From Butyrivibrio sp. X503 (GTDB lineage Bacteria; Bacillota; Clostridia; Lachnospirales; Lachnospiraceae), in contig NZ_RAIQ01000003.1 of assembly GCF_003625475.1 (NCBI RefSeq), forward strand, positions 62,001 through 126,000: DNA of 64,000 nt. Reading direction: 5' to 3'. The notes beneath the pieces are model-generated. The model made no database searches and was not told the origin of the DNA. It saw only the letters and a list, made by a program, of their open reading frames with translations. The position numbers were made by a program, and so were the translations under genes. Positions 8,631-15,923 of this stretch are shown in pieces (the stretch's first letter is position 1; each line of letters opens with the position of its first letter).

Positions 8631-9383
8631 TCAATAATCCACCTTCATAAGGCAAAGTCCCATCGGAGGCGCTGTCGGGCCGGCTTCCTGTCTGTTGCAT
8701 GCCTCCAGGATCTCTTTTGTCCTATACGGAGTGATGTTGCCATAGCCGACTTCCAAAAGAGTACCCGTCAAAATGCGGACCATGTTCTGCAAAAATCCGT
8801 TTCCGTGAAAATAGAACCTTATATAATTGCCGCTCTCTTCTATCTTGATGTTGTCAACGCACCTGACCGTCGACTTCTTCATCTTGTTATTGCCGCAAAA
8901 GCTCTTGAAATCATGCGTTCCGATGAGGTGCTTAGCCGCCTCTCTCATCTTGTCCGCGTCGGGCCTTTGCTCAAGTATCGTCACATACTTCCTGTCAAAA
9001 ACAGGCTTTGACGCGCCGTACCAACATGTATATCTGTAAGTCTTTCCGAGCGCATTGTACCTTGCATGGAATCTGTCGGAGCAGACCCTGACCTCATTGA
9101 CGCTGATATCATCCGGAAGATAAGTGTTCATGTAGCTTTGGATCTCGTCCTCCGTCATGTCCGTATCAAGCACCGCATTGGCAGTCATCGCCCTCGCGTG
9201 AACGCCCGCGTCCGTCCTACCCGCACCAATGATGTTAAAAGTCTCATCGTCCGGAATGTTCGTCATCTTTCTAAGGACTGATTCTAACTTCCCCTGAATC
9301 GTCATATCTTTTCCCGGCTGTCTCTCCCAACCGTAAAACCTAGTCCCGTCGTAGCTAATAATAAACTTATAATTTCTCTTCAT
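8631..9383 (-). CDS. truA: tRNA pseudouridine synthase A
   Basis: This 250-residue enzyme converts U38-U40 in the anticodon stem of tRNAs to pseudouridine. The signature GAGRTDAGVHA is present with catalytic Asp58, as are the N-terminal ISYDGTRFYGWERQP motif and the family segment GNGFLQNMVRILTGTLLEVG. The length is normal. The start is set at MKRNYKF (9383); the frame runs upstream to 9407 but adds residues not seen in the family. It is divergent from queT, another gene tied to tRNA modification, across about 160 bp holding a preQ1 riboswitch and an inverted repeat. Confidence 0.95.
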   Translation of the reverse strand: MKRNYKFIISYDGTRFYGWERQPGKDMTIQGKLESVLRKMTNIPDDETFNIIGAGRTDAGVHARAMTANAVLDTDMTEDEIQSYMNTYLPDDISVNEVRVCSDRFHARYNALGKTYRYTCWYGASKPVFDRKYVTILEQRPDADKMREAAKHLIGTHDFKSFCGNNKMKKSTVRCVDNIKIEESGNYIRFYFHGNGFLQNMVRILTGTLLEVGYGNITPYRTKEILEACNRQEAGPTAPPMGLCLMKVDY

Positions 9384-9418
9384 AATCTTTCCTTTATCTA
9401 AACACAAACATAAAAACA

Positions 9419-9472
9419 GTTTACCATGACCTATGCCTTATTTGTAGACAAATCGCAATATACATGGTAAAC
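9419..9472. promoter_or_regulatory. 10-bp inverted repeat between truA and queT
   Basis: GTTTACCATG (9419-9428) and CATGGTAAAC (9463-9472) form a perfect inverted repeat separated by 34 nt. It lies 36 bp upstream of the truA start and 22 bp before the preQ1 aptamer. It could be a hairpin or a protein site; nothing in the sequence decides. Confidence 0.3.
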
Positions 9473-9493
9473 TTTCTTCGCTTTGAGAAATAT

Positions 9494-9535
9494 GTCAGTT
9501 CGAGACCTTCCTGACACTAAACAAAACTAAAGGAG
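9494..9535 (+). promoter_or_regulatory. preQ1-I riboswitch controlling queT translation
   Basis: Stem P1 is GTCAG (9494-9498) with CTGAC (9511-9515). The loop holds TTCGAGACCTTC. The A-rich tail ACTAAACAAAACTAAAGG matches the class I preQ1 aptamer. CCTT in the loop (9506-9509) can pair with AAGG in the tail (9530-9533), forming the pseudoknot helix. That AAGG is part of the AGGAG ribosome binding site 6 nt before the queT ATG. Ligand binding should therefore hide the site and shut off translation. The downstream gene is a queuosine-precursor transporter, which agrees. Confidence 0.85.
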
Positions 9536-9541
9536 ACAATC

Positions 9542-10081
9542 ATGAATAACAAAAGCGTACTTTACATCACTCAGGCTGCGGTGATCGCAGCTATCTATGT
9601 AGTTTTGACGCAGATCGCAAACGCACTCGGTCTTGCAAGCGGCGCAATCCAGATCCGCTTCTCTGAGGCACTTACGATCCTGCCTTACTTCACACCCGCG
9701 GCAATCCCGGGACTTTTCGTCGGATGCATTATCGGAAACATAACCACAGGCTGCATGCCCCTCGACACAGTGTTTGGCTCTATAGCGACACTCCTCGGCG
9801 CACTCGGCACCTACTACATCGCCCACGGTCTCAAAAAGCCCGGCACTCCCGGCTTCTACGCAACAAGCAAGATCAAGGCATGGCTCAGCCCCGTTCCGCC
9901 CATCGTAGCCAACACACTGATCGTTCCTTTCGTCATCAAATTCGTCTACGGCAGCGAAACGATCATCCCGCTCATCATGCTCACAGTCTTCATCGGCGAG
10001 CTCATCTCCTGCGAAGCCCTCGGCATGCTTCTTTTATTTGCATTAGACAAAAGAAAAAGCGCCATATTCGGAGGGATGTGA
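9542..10081 (+). CDS. queT: Queuosine precursor ECF transporter substrate-binding subunit QueT
   Basis: This 179-residue membrane protein has about five or six hydrophobic segments. The QueT pattern is visible: an N-terminal AAVIAAIYVVLTQI helix, IQIRFSEALTILPYFTPAAIPGL, and GCIIGNITTGCMPLDTVFGS. QueT is the S component of an energy-coupling-factor transporter for preQ1 or related queuosine precursors and uses shared EcfAA'T subunits encoded elsewhere. The preQ1-I riboswitch immediately upstream supports both the call and the regulation. AGGAG lies 6 nt before the ATG and doubles as part of the aptamer. Confidence 0.93.
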   Translation: MNNKSVLYITQAAVIAAIYVVLTQIANALGLASGAIQIRFSEALTILPYFTPAAIPGLFVGCIIGNITTGCMPLDTVFGSIATLLGALGTYYIAHGLKKPGTPGFYATSKIKAWLSPVPPIVANTLIVPFVIKFVYGSETIIPLIMLTVFIGELISCEALGMLLLFALDKRKSAIFGGM

Positions 10082-10109
10082 CCCGCGGCCGCGACAAAGG
10101 CCGCTTCTC

Positions 10110-11417
10110 TTATATAAATGCAGCCATGTATAAAGGCAAAGTTATGGTTCCGTCGTCAGCAACTCCTATGTTTCCGTCAATGAATTTGTATCCGTAAGTT
10201 ATATTTTTATCCTTTTTTATAATGGATTTAAGAGAATTGGCTCGAGCATTCCCGCTCTTTACTTCAATCGGAACAACAGCTCCGTCTACTTGAATAATAA
10301 AATCCAACTCTTTTTTGGTGGATTCATTTTTGTAAAAGTACAGCGCATACCCCTTCTTATGTAACGCATCCGCGATTGCGCATTCATACAATCCACCTTT
10401 CGTGTTTCCGCTAAACGTATTTTCAACTATATGCTGCTTGAGAGAATAATCTTTCATCGAAATAAGCAACGACAGATCTGTGGTATATGCTCTAAAAAAA
10501 TCTTCTCTTGCGTAATCTTCAAGATCATATCTCACGTCAGAAACAAGTTTACAAATGTGGATCATATCTGCTCTAAGAAGCCACTCTATGCTCGAGTAAT
10601 ATTTCTGTGCCCTGGCTCCGTTCTCGATCTCTTTGTATTGGAATTTGTGATTCTCTTTATCCAGTAATTGTTTAGACAAAGTGAGATAACATTTCTCCGC
10701 TTTCACTTTCTCTTCAGCATTAGCATAGTGCGCAATATCATATTGATATCCCTGCAAAAGATTCCTCTGCACAGTATCCACTTCTCTAAAATCTTTTGTA
10801 TCTATATATTTCTGTACAGCTTCCGGCATTCCTCCGATAGCAATGTATTTCCTAAAATATGCCATCATCTGCTTGTTGATTGCGTCTGGGACTATCTCCT
10901 TCTTGGTGAGATAACCACGAATTGAATCAATCATATCCTCGGTAATCCCCATTGCCCAAAGAAACTCCTCGAAATCCAATCCGTACATTGTAAGATAATC
11001 AACATACCCGACGGGATATGAAGATGCCCTCTTATAATCAATCCCCAGAAGCGATCCCGAAGAAATCACATCATATGTATTATCATTGGCCCAGAATTTC
11101 AACGATGTAATAGCTTCTTCACATTCCTGGATCTCATCCAAAAATAACAGTGTCTTTCCGGGAGCGATCTTCTTTTCGGGATAGCGAAAACGAAGCGCCA
11201 TGATCATGTTCTCAACTGTTAAGTCTCCCGAGAACACCTCTGCAGCTGATGGAGTTTCTTTAAAATTTATCTCCACAAAATCTTCATAGTTTTCTTCCGC
11301 AAACCTTTCTATGGCGTATGTTTTCCCGGTCTGCCTCGCTCCCATGACTACCAGACATTTCTTATTCTTACTCATAACCCAGCTTTTCAGTTGTTCAGTG
11401 ATTTTTCTCTTTAACAT
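10110..11417 (-). CDS. AAA ATPase with DUF4143, AAA_14 family
   Basis: This 435-residue protein has Walker A GARQTGKT at residues 26-33 and Walker B LLFLDEIQE near 90. A helical middle part is typical of DUF4143. A C-terminal PD-(D/E)XK-like fold carries KKELDFIIQVDGAVVPIEVK (Asp then E-V-K). These proteins are common and varied in Bacteroidetes and Firmicutes; their function is unsettled and they are often part of accessory gene pools. The start at 11417 has AGAGGTG 5 nt upstream. The open frame reaches 11480, but that stretch runs into the 33-bp repeat array, which looks like control DNA. A tightly regulated single-gene unit is likely. Confidence 0.88.
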   Translation of the reverse strand: MLKRKITEQLKSWVMSKNKKCLVVMGARQTGKTYAIERFAEENYEDFVEINFKETPSAAEVFSGDLTVENMIMALRFRYPEKKIAPGKTLLFLDEIQECEEAITSLKFWANDNTYDVISSGSLLGIDYKRASSYPVGYVDYLTMYGLDFEEFLWAMGITEDMIDSIRGYLTKKEIVPDAINKQMMAYFRKYIAIGGMPEAVQKYIDTKDFREVDTVQRNLLQGYQYDIAHYANAEEKVKAEKCYLTLSKQLLDKENHKFQYKEIENGARAQKYYSSIEWLLRADMIHICKLVSDVRYDLEDYAREDFFRAYTTDLSLLISMKDYSLKQHIVENTFSGNTKGGLYECAIADALHKKGYALYFYKNESTKKELDFIIQVDGAVVPIEVKSGNARANSLKSIIKKDKNITYGYKFIDGNIGVADDGTITLPLYMAAFI

Positions 11418-11462
11418 GCTCACCTCTTTCAGCGGTTTTGTCGCCGCTAAATGTATCTCGTC

Positions 11463-11540
11463 AACATTTTGGGGTAGCAAAATGTATTGTCTATCAACAT
11501 TTTGGAATGGAAAAATGTATTATTCATCAACATTTTGGAA
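11463..11540. repeat. Three tandem 33-bp repeats in the leader of the AAA_14 gene
   Basis: The block AACATTTTGG begins at 11463, 11496 and 11529, exactly 33 bp apart. Between copies AAAATGTATT and a -TC end are also conserved, and a decayed fourth half (AAATGTAT) lies at about 11450. The array starts at the -10 box of the likely promoter and stops about 45 bp before the gene start. A period of 33 bp is close to three helical turns, as expected if a regulator binds every unit on one face. The role as operator array is inferred. Confidence 0.7.
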
Positions 11541-11541
11541 T

Positions 11542-11550
11542 ATTATACCA
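11542..11550 (-). promoter_or_regulatory. Extended -10 promoter for the AAA_14 gene
   Basis: Read on the minus strand the sequence is TGGTATAAT, an extended -10 element with a perfect TATAAT, ahead of the 33-bp repeats. The -35 region is poor (TTTTAT-like), as is common with extended -10 promoters. Confidence 0.55.
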
Positions 11551-11650
11551 TAAAATGAGCAAATATAAAAGCTGAAAGCCTTGAAATTTCAAGCTTTCAG
11601 CTTTGCAAACATATTGAAAGTGATTTTCTTATTTCACTATGAAGGACGCC

Positions 11651-12553
11651 TCATACCTCAATCTCAGCAGAAAAAGCAACAACCGCGTCGCCGGTAATCT
11701 GCACAAGAACCGGCTTGTCGTTTTCTTTTTCGACATGAACACGCATTGTTCCGTCTCTTTTGATTGCTTCTCCCTGCATAATAGTAAAGTCAAAAAACTG
11801 TTCTGCCGGGTTCTGCAGGATGTTGTAATGTGCCAGGTAGGCGCCCAGCGGGCCGTTGGCATTTCCGGTCACCGGATCTTCCGCGATACCTATTGCCGGC
11901 GCAAACATCCTTCCGTGGACGAGCACGTCCTCACCGGGATTCAACGTGAAAACATAATAACCGTTGCAGCCGATGTCCGCACTTATATCAGTCAGCTTCT
12001 GCAGATTGGGCTTCAAACTGTGAAGCAGCTCATTGGAATAAATGGGAACCATCACCTTGGAATGTCCCGTTGAAGAAATGGCAATCGGATATTCTTTGCA
12101 AATGTCGCCGACGGAAACGCCCAGCGCATCGGCGATACGGCTTCTCACATCGTCTCCCAGATCCTCGGAAACATCAGGTGCTCCCTGAGTCATGACAATC
12201 GAATAGCCATCTTCCTTCTTTATCACATCCACCGGCAGTATGCCGGCTTTTGTTTTCTGGCGAACGCGCCTGCTATTGAACTTATTCTCCAGAGCATAGA
12301 CATAGTGCGCCGCAACCGTGGCGTGGCCGCAAATCGGCACCTCCGTCGTCGGCGTAAAAAAGAGTACCTCAACGTCATAATCAGACGAGTCCGACTTAAA
12401 AATAAACGCAGTCTCAGAATTATTCAGCTCCCGCGCTATCCTCTGCATCTGCTCCTCCGAAAGCCCGTCGGCATCCGGAACAACTCCCGCAGGATTTCCA
12501 TGAAAACAGGTCCTAGTAAATGAATCAACCTGGTAAATTCTGTATTTTTTCAT
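11651..12553 (-). CDS. PhzF family isomerase/epimerase-like protein
   Basis: This 300-residue protein has the PhzF/diaminopimelate-epimerase-like double fold. Typical motifs are FHGNPAGVV near the start, NNSETAFI with the expected catalytic Glu47, ICGHATVAAHYV, and DPVTGNANGPLGAYL in the second half. Members catalyse proton shifts on small acids (PhzF in phenazine synthesis), but most, like E. coli YddE, have no known substrate. No phenazine genes are nearby. GGAGG lies before the ATG at 12553, preferred over the ATG 15 bp upstream. Confidence 0.88.
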   Translation of the reverse strand: MKKYRIYQVDSFTRTCFHGNPAGVVPDADGLSEEQMQRIARELNNSETAFIFKSDSSDYDVEVLFFTPTTEVPICGHATVAAHYVYALENKFNSRRVRQKTKAGILPVDVIKKEDGYSIVMTQGAPDVSEDLGDDVRSRIADALGVSVGDICKEYPIAISSTGHSKVMVPIYSNELLHSLKPNLQKLTDISADIGCNGYYVFTLNPGEDVLVHGRMFAPAIGIAEDPVTGNANGPLGAYLAHYNILQNPAEQFFDFTIMQGEAIKRDGTMRVHVEKENDKPVLVQITGDAVVAFSAEIEV

Positions 12554-12632
12554 ACTTTCAGCCTCCAAATATGATATATAATTTAGGGGATAACCAGCTG
12601 GAATTGATGATTTTTATAAAATCAGCGTTAAA

Positions 12633-13664
12633 TCACCCCAATAATTCCTTATGCTCCTTAAGATAATCCGAAAGCGTAAGCCATTCGATCTTGACGCGCC
12701 TTGACTCCCACTCTTCATTCAGAGCTTCCCATTCTCCTTCGGCCAACTGGTTCTCCGGGATTGCAGCCGCTTTGTCCAAATCCTCTATCGGCCCAACTAT
12801 GTGCACCGAACCGGGCTCGCCCCACATCCCCAAGAACTCATCGTCTGTAAAGCCGTTACTTCCCCAATCCATATCCTCCTTCGGCAAAGCTGAGCTATTA
12901 AAGTGCAAACGCCACGTTCCCCAATTTGCTGCTCCACAGCTTCCGGTCTCATAAATATATCCATCATTGCCAAGCCAGTGTAGATCCCTGCTGCCTCCTT
13001 CGCAGAACTTCACCACCTTGCCGTCTACCAGTGCAAATGCCCTTTCAAAACAATCCACACCCCAATCATCATACTTAGGCTTCAAAACCCCAAAAATAAT
13101 CTCATAAGTCCCATCACTGTCCAGATCAACATATGTATAACCAACATTATTGAGATCGAATCCATAATCCATCTCATAGTATGATCCTGTATTCATAACA
13201 CTGTTTTCCTCAGTGCCCTTGTACAAAAGATCTCCCACAACCGCCGACTGCGTATCATCATAACTTTGATCCTTGAACTCCGCAACTTCCTTGTAGGACT
13301 TAACCACACTCACAAAAGCATCCGCATAAAGCTCATCATACTTCGCAATAAGTTCCGGGTCCGTCAGACTGTAAGTGTAAACGCCGCCCTTCTCCTTCAA
13401 GAAGCTGCGATCATATCCTGCCTCTCCCTTCGCCCCTTCGGCAAAAGAGCTCTCGGCCCCGGCACTTTTCTCAGAGGAGCTCTCCACCTCGGCAGCCGCT
13501 TCCCCCGAAACACTCTCCGTCACAGCCTCCTGCTCCACGGAATCCTCGCTTGGCGCAATATCCTCAATCTCAATGCCCTCTCCAAGGGAAGTATCTCCGC
13601 ATCCCGTCGCAAATACCGCGGCACCTAATAATATTCCAAATCCACTGATAAGTTTATTCTTCAT
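12633..13664 (-). CDS. Putative lipoprotein
   Basis: This 343-residue protein has a lipobox (FATGC, Cys22) followed by a long Glu/Ser/Ala-rich linker (about residues 25-90) and a globular domain. TYVDLDSDGTYEIIFG resembles the calcium-binding-like D-x-D-x-D-G loop found in secreted repeat proteins. The function is unknown. It should sit on the outer membrane face. AGGAGG lies well placed before the ATG at 13664; the longer frame to 13700 would put residues ahead of the signal peptide. Confidence 0.75.
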   Translation of the reverse strand: MKNKLISGFGILLGAAVFATGCGDTSLGEGIEIEDIAPSEDSVEQEAVTESVSGEAAAEVESSSEKSAGAESSFAEGAKGEAGYDRSFLKEKGGVYTYSLTDPELIAKYDELYADAFVSVVKSYKEVAEFKDQSYDDTQSAVVGDLLYKGTEENSVMNTGSYYEMDYGFDLNNVGYTYVDLDSDGTYEIIFGVLKPKYDDWGVDCFERAFALVDGKVVKFCEGGSRDLHWLGNDGYIYETGSCGAANWGTWRLHFNSSALPKEDMDWGSNGFTDDEFLGMWGEPGSVHIVGPIEDLDKAAAIPENQLAEGEWEALNEEWESRRVKIEWLTLSDYLKEHKELLG

Positions 13665-13769
13665 AAATTTCTTTCCTCCTATATCTATGGTATAGTCCAA
13701 TATCCCCGTCCCTAAATGTAATTATCTATTTCTCCAAATCTTTTAATATATCTCTGTACATAGCCCCTC

Positions 13770-13821
13770 CAAAAGTCCTATCACTTTTGCAAAAACTATA
13801 ACAAAAGTCCTATGACTTTTG
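13770..13821. repeat. Two direct copies of a 20-bp palindrome
   Basis: CAAAAGTCCTATCACTTTTG at 13770-13789 and CAAAAGTCCTATGACTTTTG at 13802-13821 are 32 bp apart. The second is a palindrome with 8-bp arms. A degenerate third copy (GCAAAAATCATAGGATC) follows from about 13833. The block lies upstream of the lipoprotein gene and may be an operator pair or a small hairpin repeat. Confidence 0.6.
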
Positions 13822-13899
13822 CAATTCTTCCTGCAAAAATCATAGGATCTTTACTTTATTTATCTCTTATATCACTTAGCCTTATCCGGCATATCCATA

Positions 13900-13940
13900 T
13901 AAGAAAAAGAAAACAGCCAAGCGCATCTAACGCTTAGCTG
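13900..13940 (-). terminator. Rho-independent terminator
   Basis: On the minus strand CAGCTAAGCG and CGCTTGGCTG form a 10-bp stem (one T-G pair, 7-nt loop), followed by TTTTCTTTTTCTT. It lies just after the stop at 13952. An almost identical hairpin ends the seven-gene run at 15826-15865. Confidence 0.85.
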
Positions 13941-13951
13941 CTGTACAGTTT

Positions 13952-14344
13952 TTAAACAACATCCTTCAAAAGCCTATAGATTGCCATACCATTCTTTAAA
14001 CCGAACTCATGAAGCGTTCCTGTGTATAACTTCTTCGAAGACTCTTTCTTATTATCAGAAAAGAACTTTACTATATTATCTGTCATAGACTTGTATTCTG
14101 TGTCCTGAAGCAGCTGTGATATCTTTTCCCTAACAGCATTGGCTTCCTGTATTCTGCCATATTCCACTTCAAGATCAACAGTCTGCATCTTCTGACGTAT
14201 AAGCTTTCGTCTTTCTATATCATCCTTCAATCCTCTAATCCTGATTTCTATTATAATAAATTGATTCCGGATAACGTTCTTCTCCATAACAAAGCAAACC
14301 AGCTTTAGTACGTATCCATAATTCATTAAGTGTTTCATCGACAC
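13952..14344 (-). CDS. Hypothetical ORF overlapping the end of the AraC-like gene, possible frameshifted tail
   Basis: The open frame is 130 codons; the first 37 or so lie inside the AraC-like gene in another frame and are probably not translated. The rest (from about 14235) is protein-like and charged: ERRKLIRQKM, EVEYGRIQEANAVREKI, SMTDNIVKFFSDNKKESSKK and GMAIYRLLKDVV. It may be a separate small gene with a non-ATG start (a TTG follows AGAGGA near 14227), or the original C-terminus of the AraC-like protein cut off by a frameshift. The family is not recognised. A terminator follows directly. Confidence 0.45.
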   Translation of the reverse strand: MSMKHLMNYGYVLKLVCFVMEKNVIRNQFIIIEIRIRGLKDDIERRKLIRQKMQTVDLEVEYGRIQEANAVREKISQLLQDTEYKSMTDNIVKFFSDNKKESSKKLYTGTLHEFGLKNGMAIYRLLKDVV

Positions 14345-15233
14345 TTATGTCTAAATATTCCGCAATCAACTTAATATTCACATTCATAGTAAGTGAATAT
14401 TTCTTTAAATAATTATATGATGATAAATAAAAATCATTCATTTGCCACAAGCCGAAATCATCAGCATATAAGAATGGAATAATTTCATTAATCTTATCCT
14501 TAAATGTCGAGAATACTTTATCAAACCCCTTCATATGAAAAAAAAGCATTCCTCCTAATAATATGGGATTATCAACATCATAAAGTTCCAGTCTTTCTAA
14601 ATCTTCTTGAACATATTCAATTGGCTGGCTTATCCAATTATCATTCTCACTTTTCTTCTCTTCATAATATCTCGTACTTGCAATGATCAATAACTTTCTT
14701 GTTAAAGGATCCTCTTCAGCTTGACACTTATCCCACAGTAATTGCGGGATCTTGTACACAGGTTGATCCATAAGAAATAATAGAGTATTGAATTCATTTA
14801 AAACAATTTTTATACCTTTACTCTCTATTTTAAAATCTTCAAAGATTGAAGAATCACTAAGCGCCTTATATAATTCTCCATTAGGTAATACACTCTTCAA
14901 ATCCACATTTTTTTCGTATGCTTCTTCCGGAGAATAACTGAAACACTCTTTAAATTTCCTTTTAAACTGTGGAAGCCAAAATACCGACTCTTTTTCGCTA
15001 ATAGATTTGCACCCATTTGCACACCAATACTCATATGCACATATTAGTCGCATTTTTTTTATATAGCAAATCAAAGTCATCTTGAATTTTTTGAGGAATA
15101 ATTTATCTAAGTTTTCTCTTGAATAACAATACTTTCCTTCGAGTAAACCCACTATTTCTTCTTCAGTTTTTCGCCTCTTTGCCATATCGTATATTTCAAT
15201 AAGAAACTCTTCGGTTTTAATGTCTTTATTCAT
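14235..15233 (-). CDS. Protein with N-terminal AraC-like HTH
   Basis: This 332-residue protein carries near its start an AraC/XylS-type double helix-turn-helix pattern: SRENLDKLFLKKFKMTLICY, KMRLICAYEYW, then QFKRKFKECFSYSPEEAYE. This order is unusual, since most AraC regulators have the DNA-binding domain at the C-terminus. The remaining 230 residues are helical and unrecognised, perhaps a sensory or partner domain. The protein is AT-rich in codon use, like the defence block next to it. The stop at 14235 falls inside another open frame, so the true C-terminus is uncertain. A regulatory role in the neighbouring island is possible but not shown. Confidence 0.6.
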   Translation of the reverse strand: MNKDIKTEEFLIEIYDMAKRRKTEEEIVGLLEGKYCYSRENLDKLFLKKFKMTLICYIKKMRLICAYEYWCANGCKSISEKESVFWLPQFKRKFKECFSYSPEEAYEKNVDLKSVLPNGELYKALSDSSIFEDFKIESKGIKIVLNEFNTLLFLMDQPVYKIPQLLWDKCQAEEDPLTRKLLIIASTRYYEEKKSENDNWISQPIEYVQEDLERLELYDVDNPILLGGMLFFHMKGFDKVFSTFKDKINEIIPFLYADDFGLWQMNDFYLSSYNYLKKYSLTMNVNIKLIAEYLDISVDETLNELWIRTKAGLLCYGEERYPESIYYNRNQD

Positions 15234-15323
15234 TAGTAAGCCATCTCCTTTTATATTTGCATAAAGCTTATCACAATCAATATCCTGATTCTGGTAAACA
15301 TTAGGAAGACGTATATCCCAAAA

Positions 15324-15357
15324 ACAGGTTAAGGTCCAACTTTGAACCTTAACCTGT
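15324..15357 (-). terminator. Terminator after the DUF4406-like gene
   Basis: A perfect 12-bp inverted repeat (ACAGGTTAAGGT, 10-nt loop, ACCTTAACCTGT) lies 28 bp after the stop at 15386. On the minus strand it is followed by TTTT. Confidence 0.75.
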
Positions 15358-15385
15358 CTTAATTATCATCTAAGTATAAATAATT

Positions 15386-15727
15386 TTAATTTTTTTCTTC
15401 CAAGTACATTATTTTCTTATTATGCTTCTTGGCGTATTCAATCTCAGAACGTGTACTGTCACCAATATAACCACCTACATTGATCACAAATATTTCATCA
15501 GCCATATCGATCTTCCGCTTATGCATATCATCAAGCATTTCTTTGGTCTTGGTCAAAGTCCCTTCATCCATGTTTTCCCAAACCTCAGAATCCCCGGAAT
15601 GTCCAAAGAGACCAACACTGATAACAATGTTGCCCTCAAGCGTAAGCCGTTTCTGAGCCTCCATAAATTCATCCTTAAATCTTGTACTTCCACATAACGT
15701 AATAACCGGATATTTCCTACTACTCAT
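15386..15727 (-). CDS. Nucleoside 2-deoxyribosyltransferase-like / DUF4406-like protein
   Basis: This 113-residue protein opens with VITLCGSTRFKDEFMEAQ, a motif of the nucleoside 2-deoxyribosyltransferase-like Rossmann group. KRKIDMADEIFVINVGGYIG and STRSEIEYAKKHNKKI follow, including the second-half Gly-rich loop and conserved Ser/Glu. Related proteins bind or cleave nucleotides. Small members occur both as housekeeping orphans and near phage-defence genes. It has its own terminator and lies after the terminator of the seven-gene run, so it is probably a separate unit. Confidence 0.75.
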   Translation of the reverse strand: MSSRKYPVITLCGSTRFKDEFMEAQKRLTLEGNIVISVGLFGHSGDSEVWENMDEGTLTKTKEMLDDMHKRKIDMADEIFVINVGGYIGDSTRSEIEYAKKHNKKIMYLEEKN

Positions 15728-15825
15728 TGCTTATTTCCACCTATAAAGAAATTAATTTTCGAATTGCTTTAATTGTAACACAATACCCACATACTACATT
15801 TTATCTTCTTACAATTATCCTATAA

Positions 15826-15865
15826 ATGAAAAGAAAACAGCCAAGCGCATCTTTACGCTTAGCTG
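15826..15865 (-). terminator. Terminator of the seven-gene run
   Basis: The minus strand reads CAGCTAAGCG, loop, CGCTTGGCTG, then TTTTCTTTTC. It lies about 60 bp after the stop of the metallo-beta-lactamase-fold gene and marks the end of the run that starts at 23909. The stem is the same as that at 13900-13940. Confidence 0.85.
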
Positions 15866-15923
15866 TCGTACACTTCATCAGTATCATCATTCTTATCAGA
15901 TAATTCCAATTCCATTTTTTATC

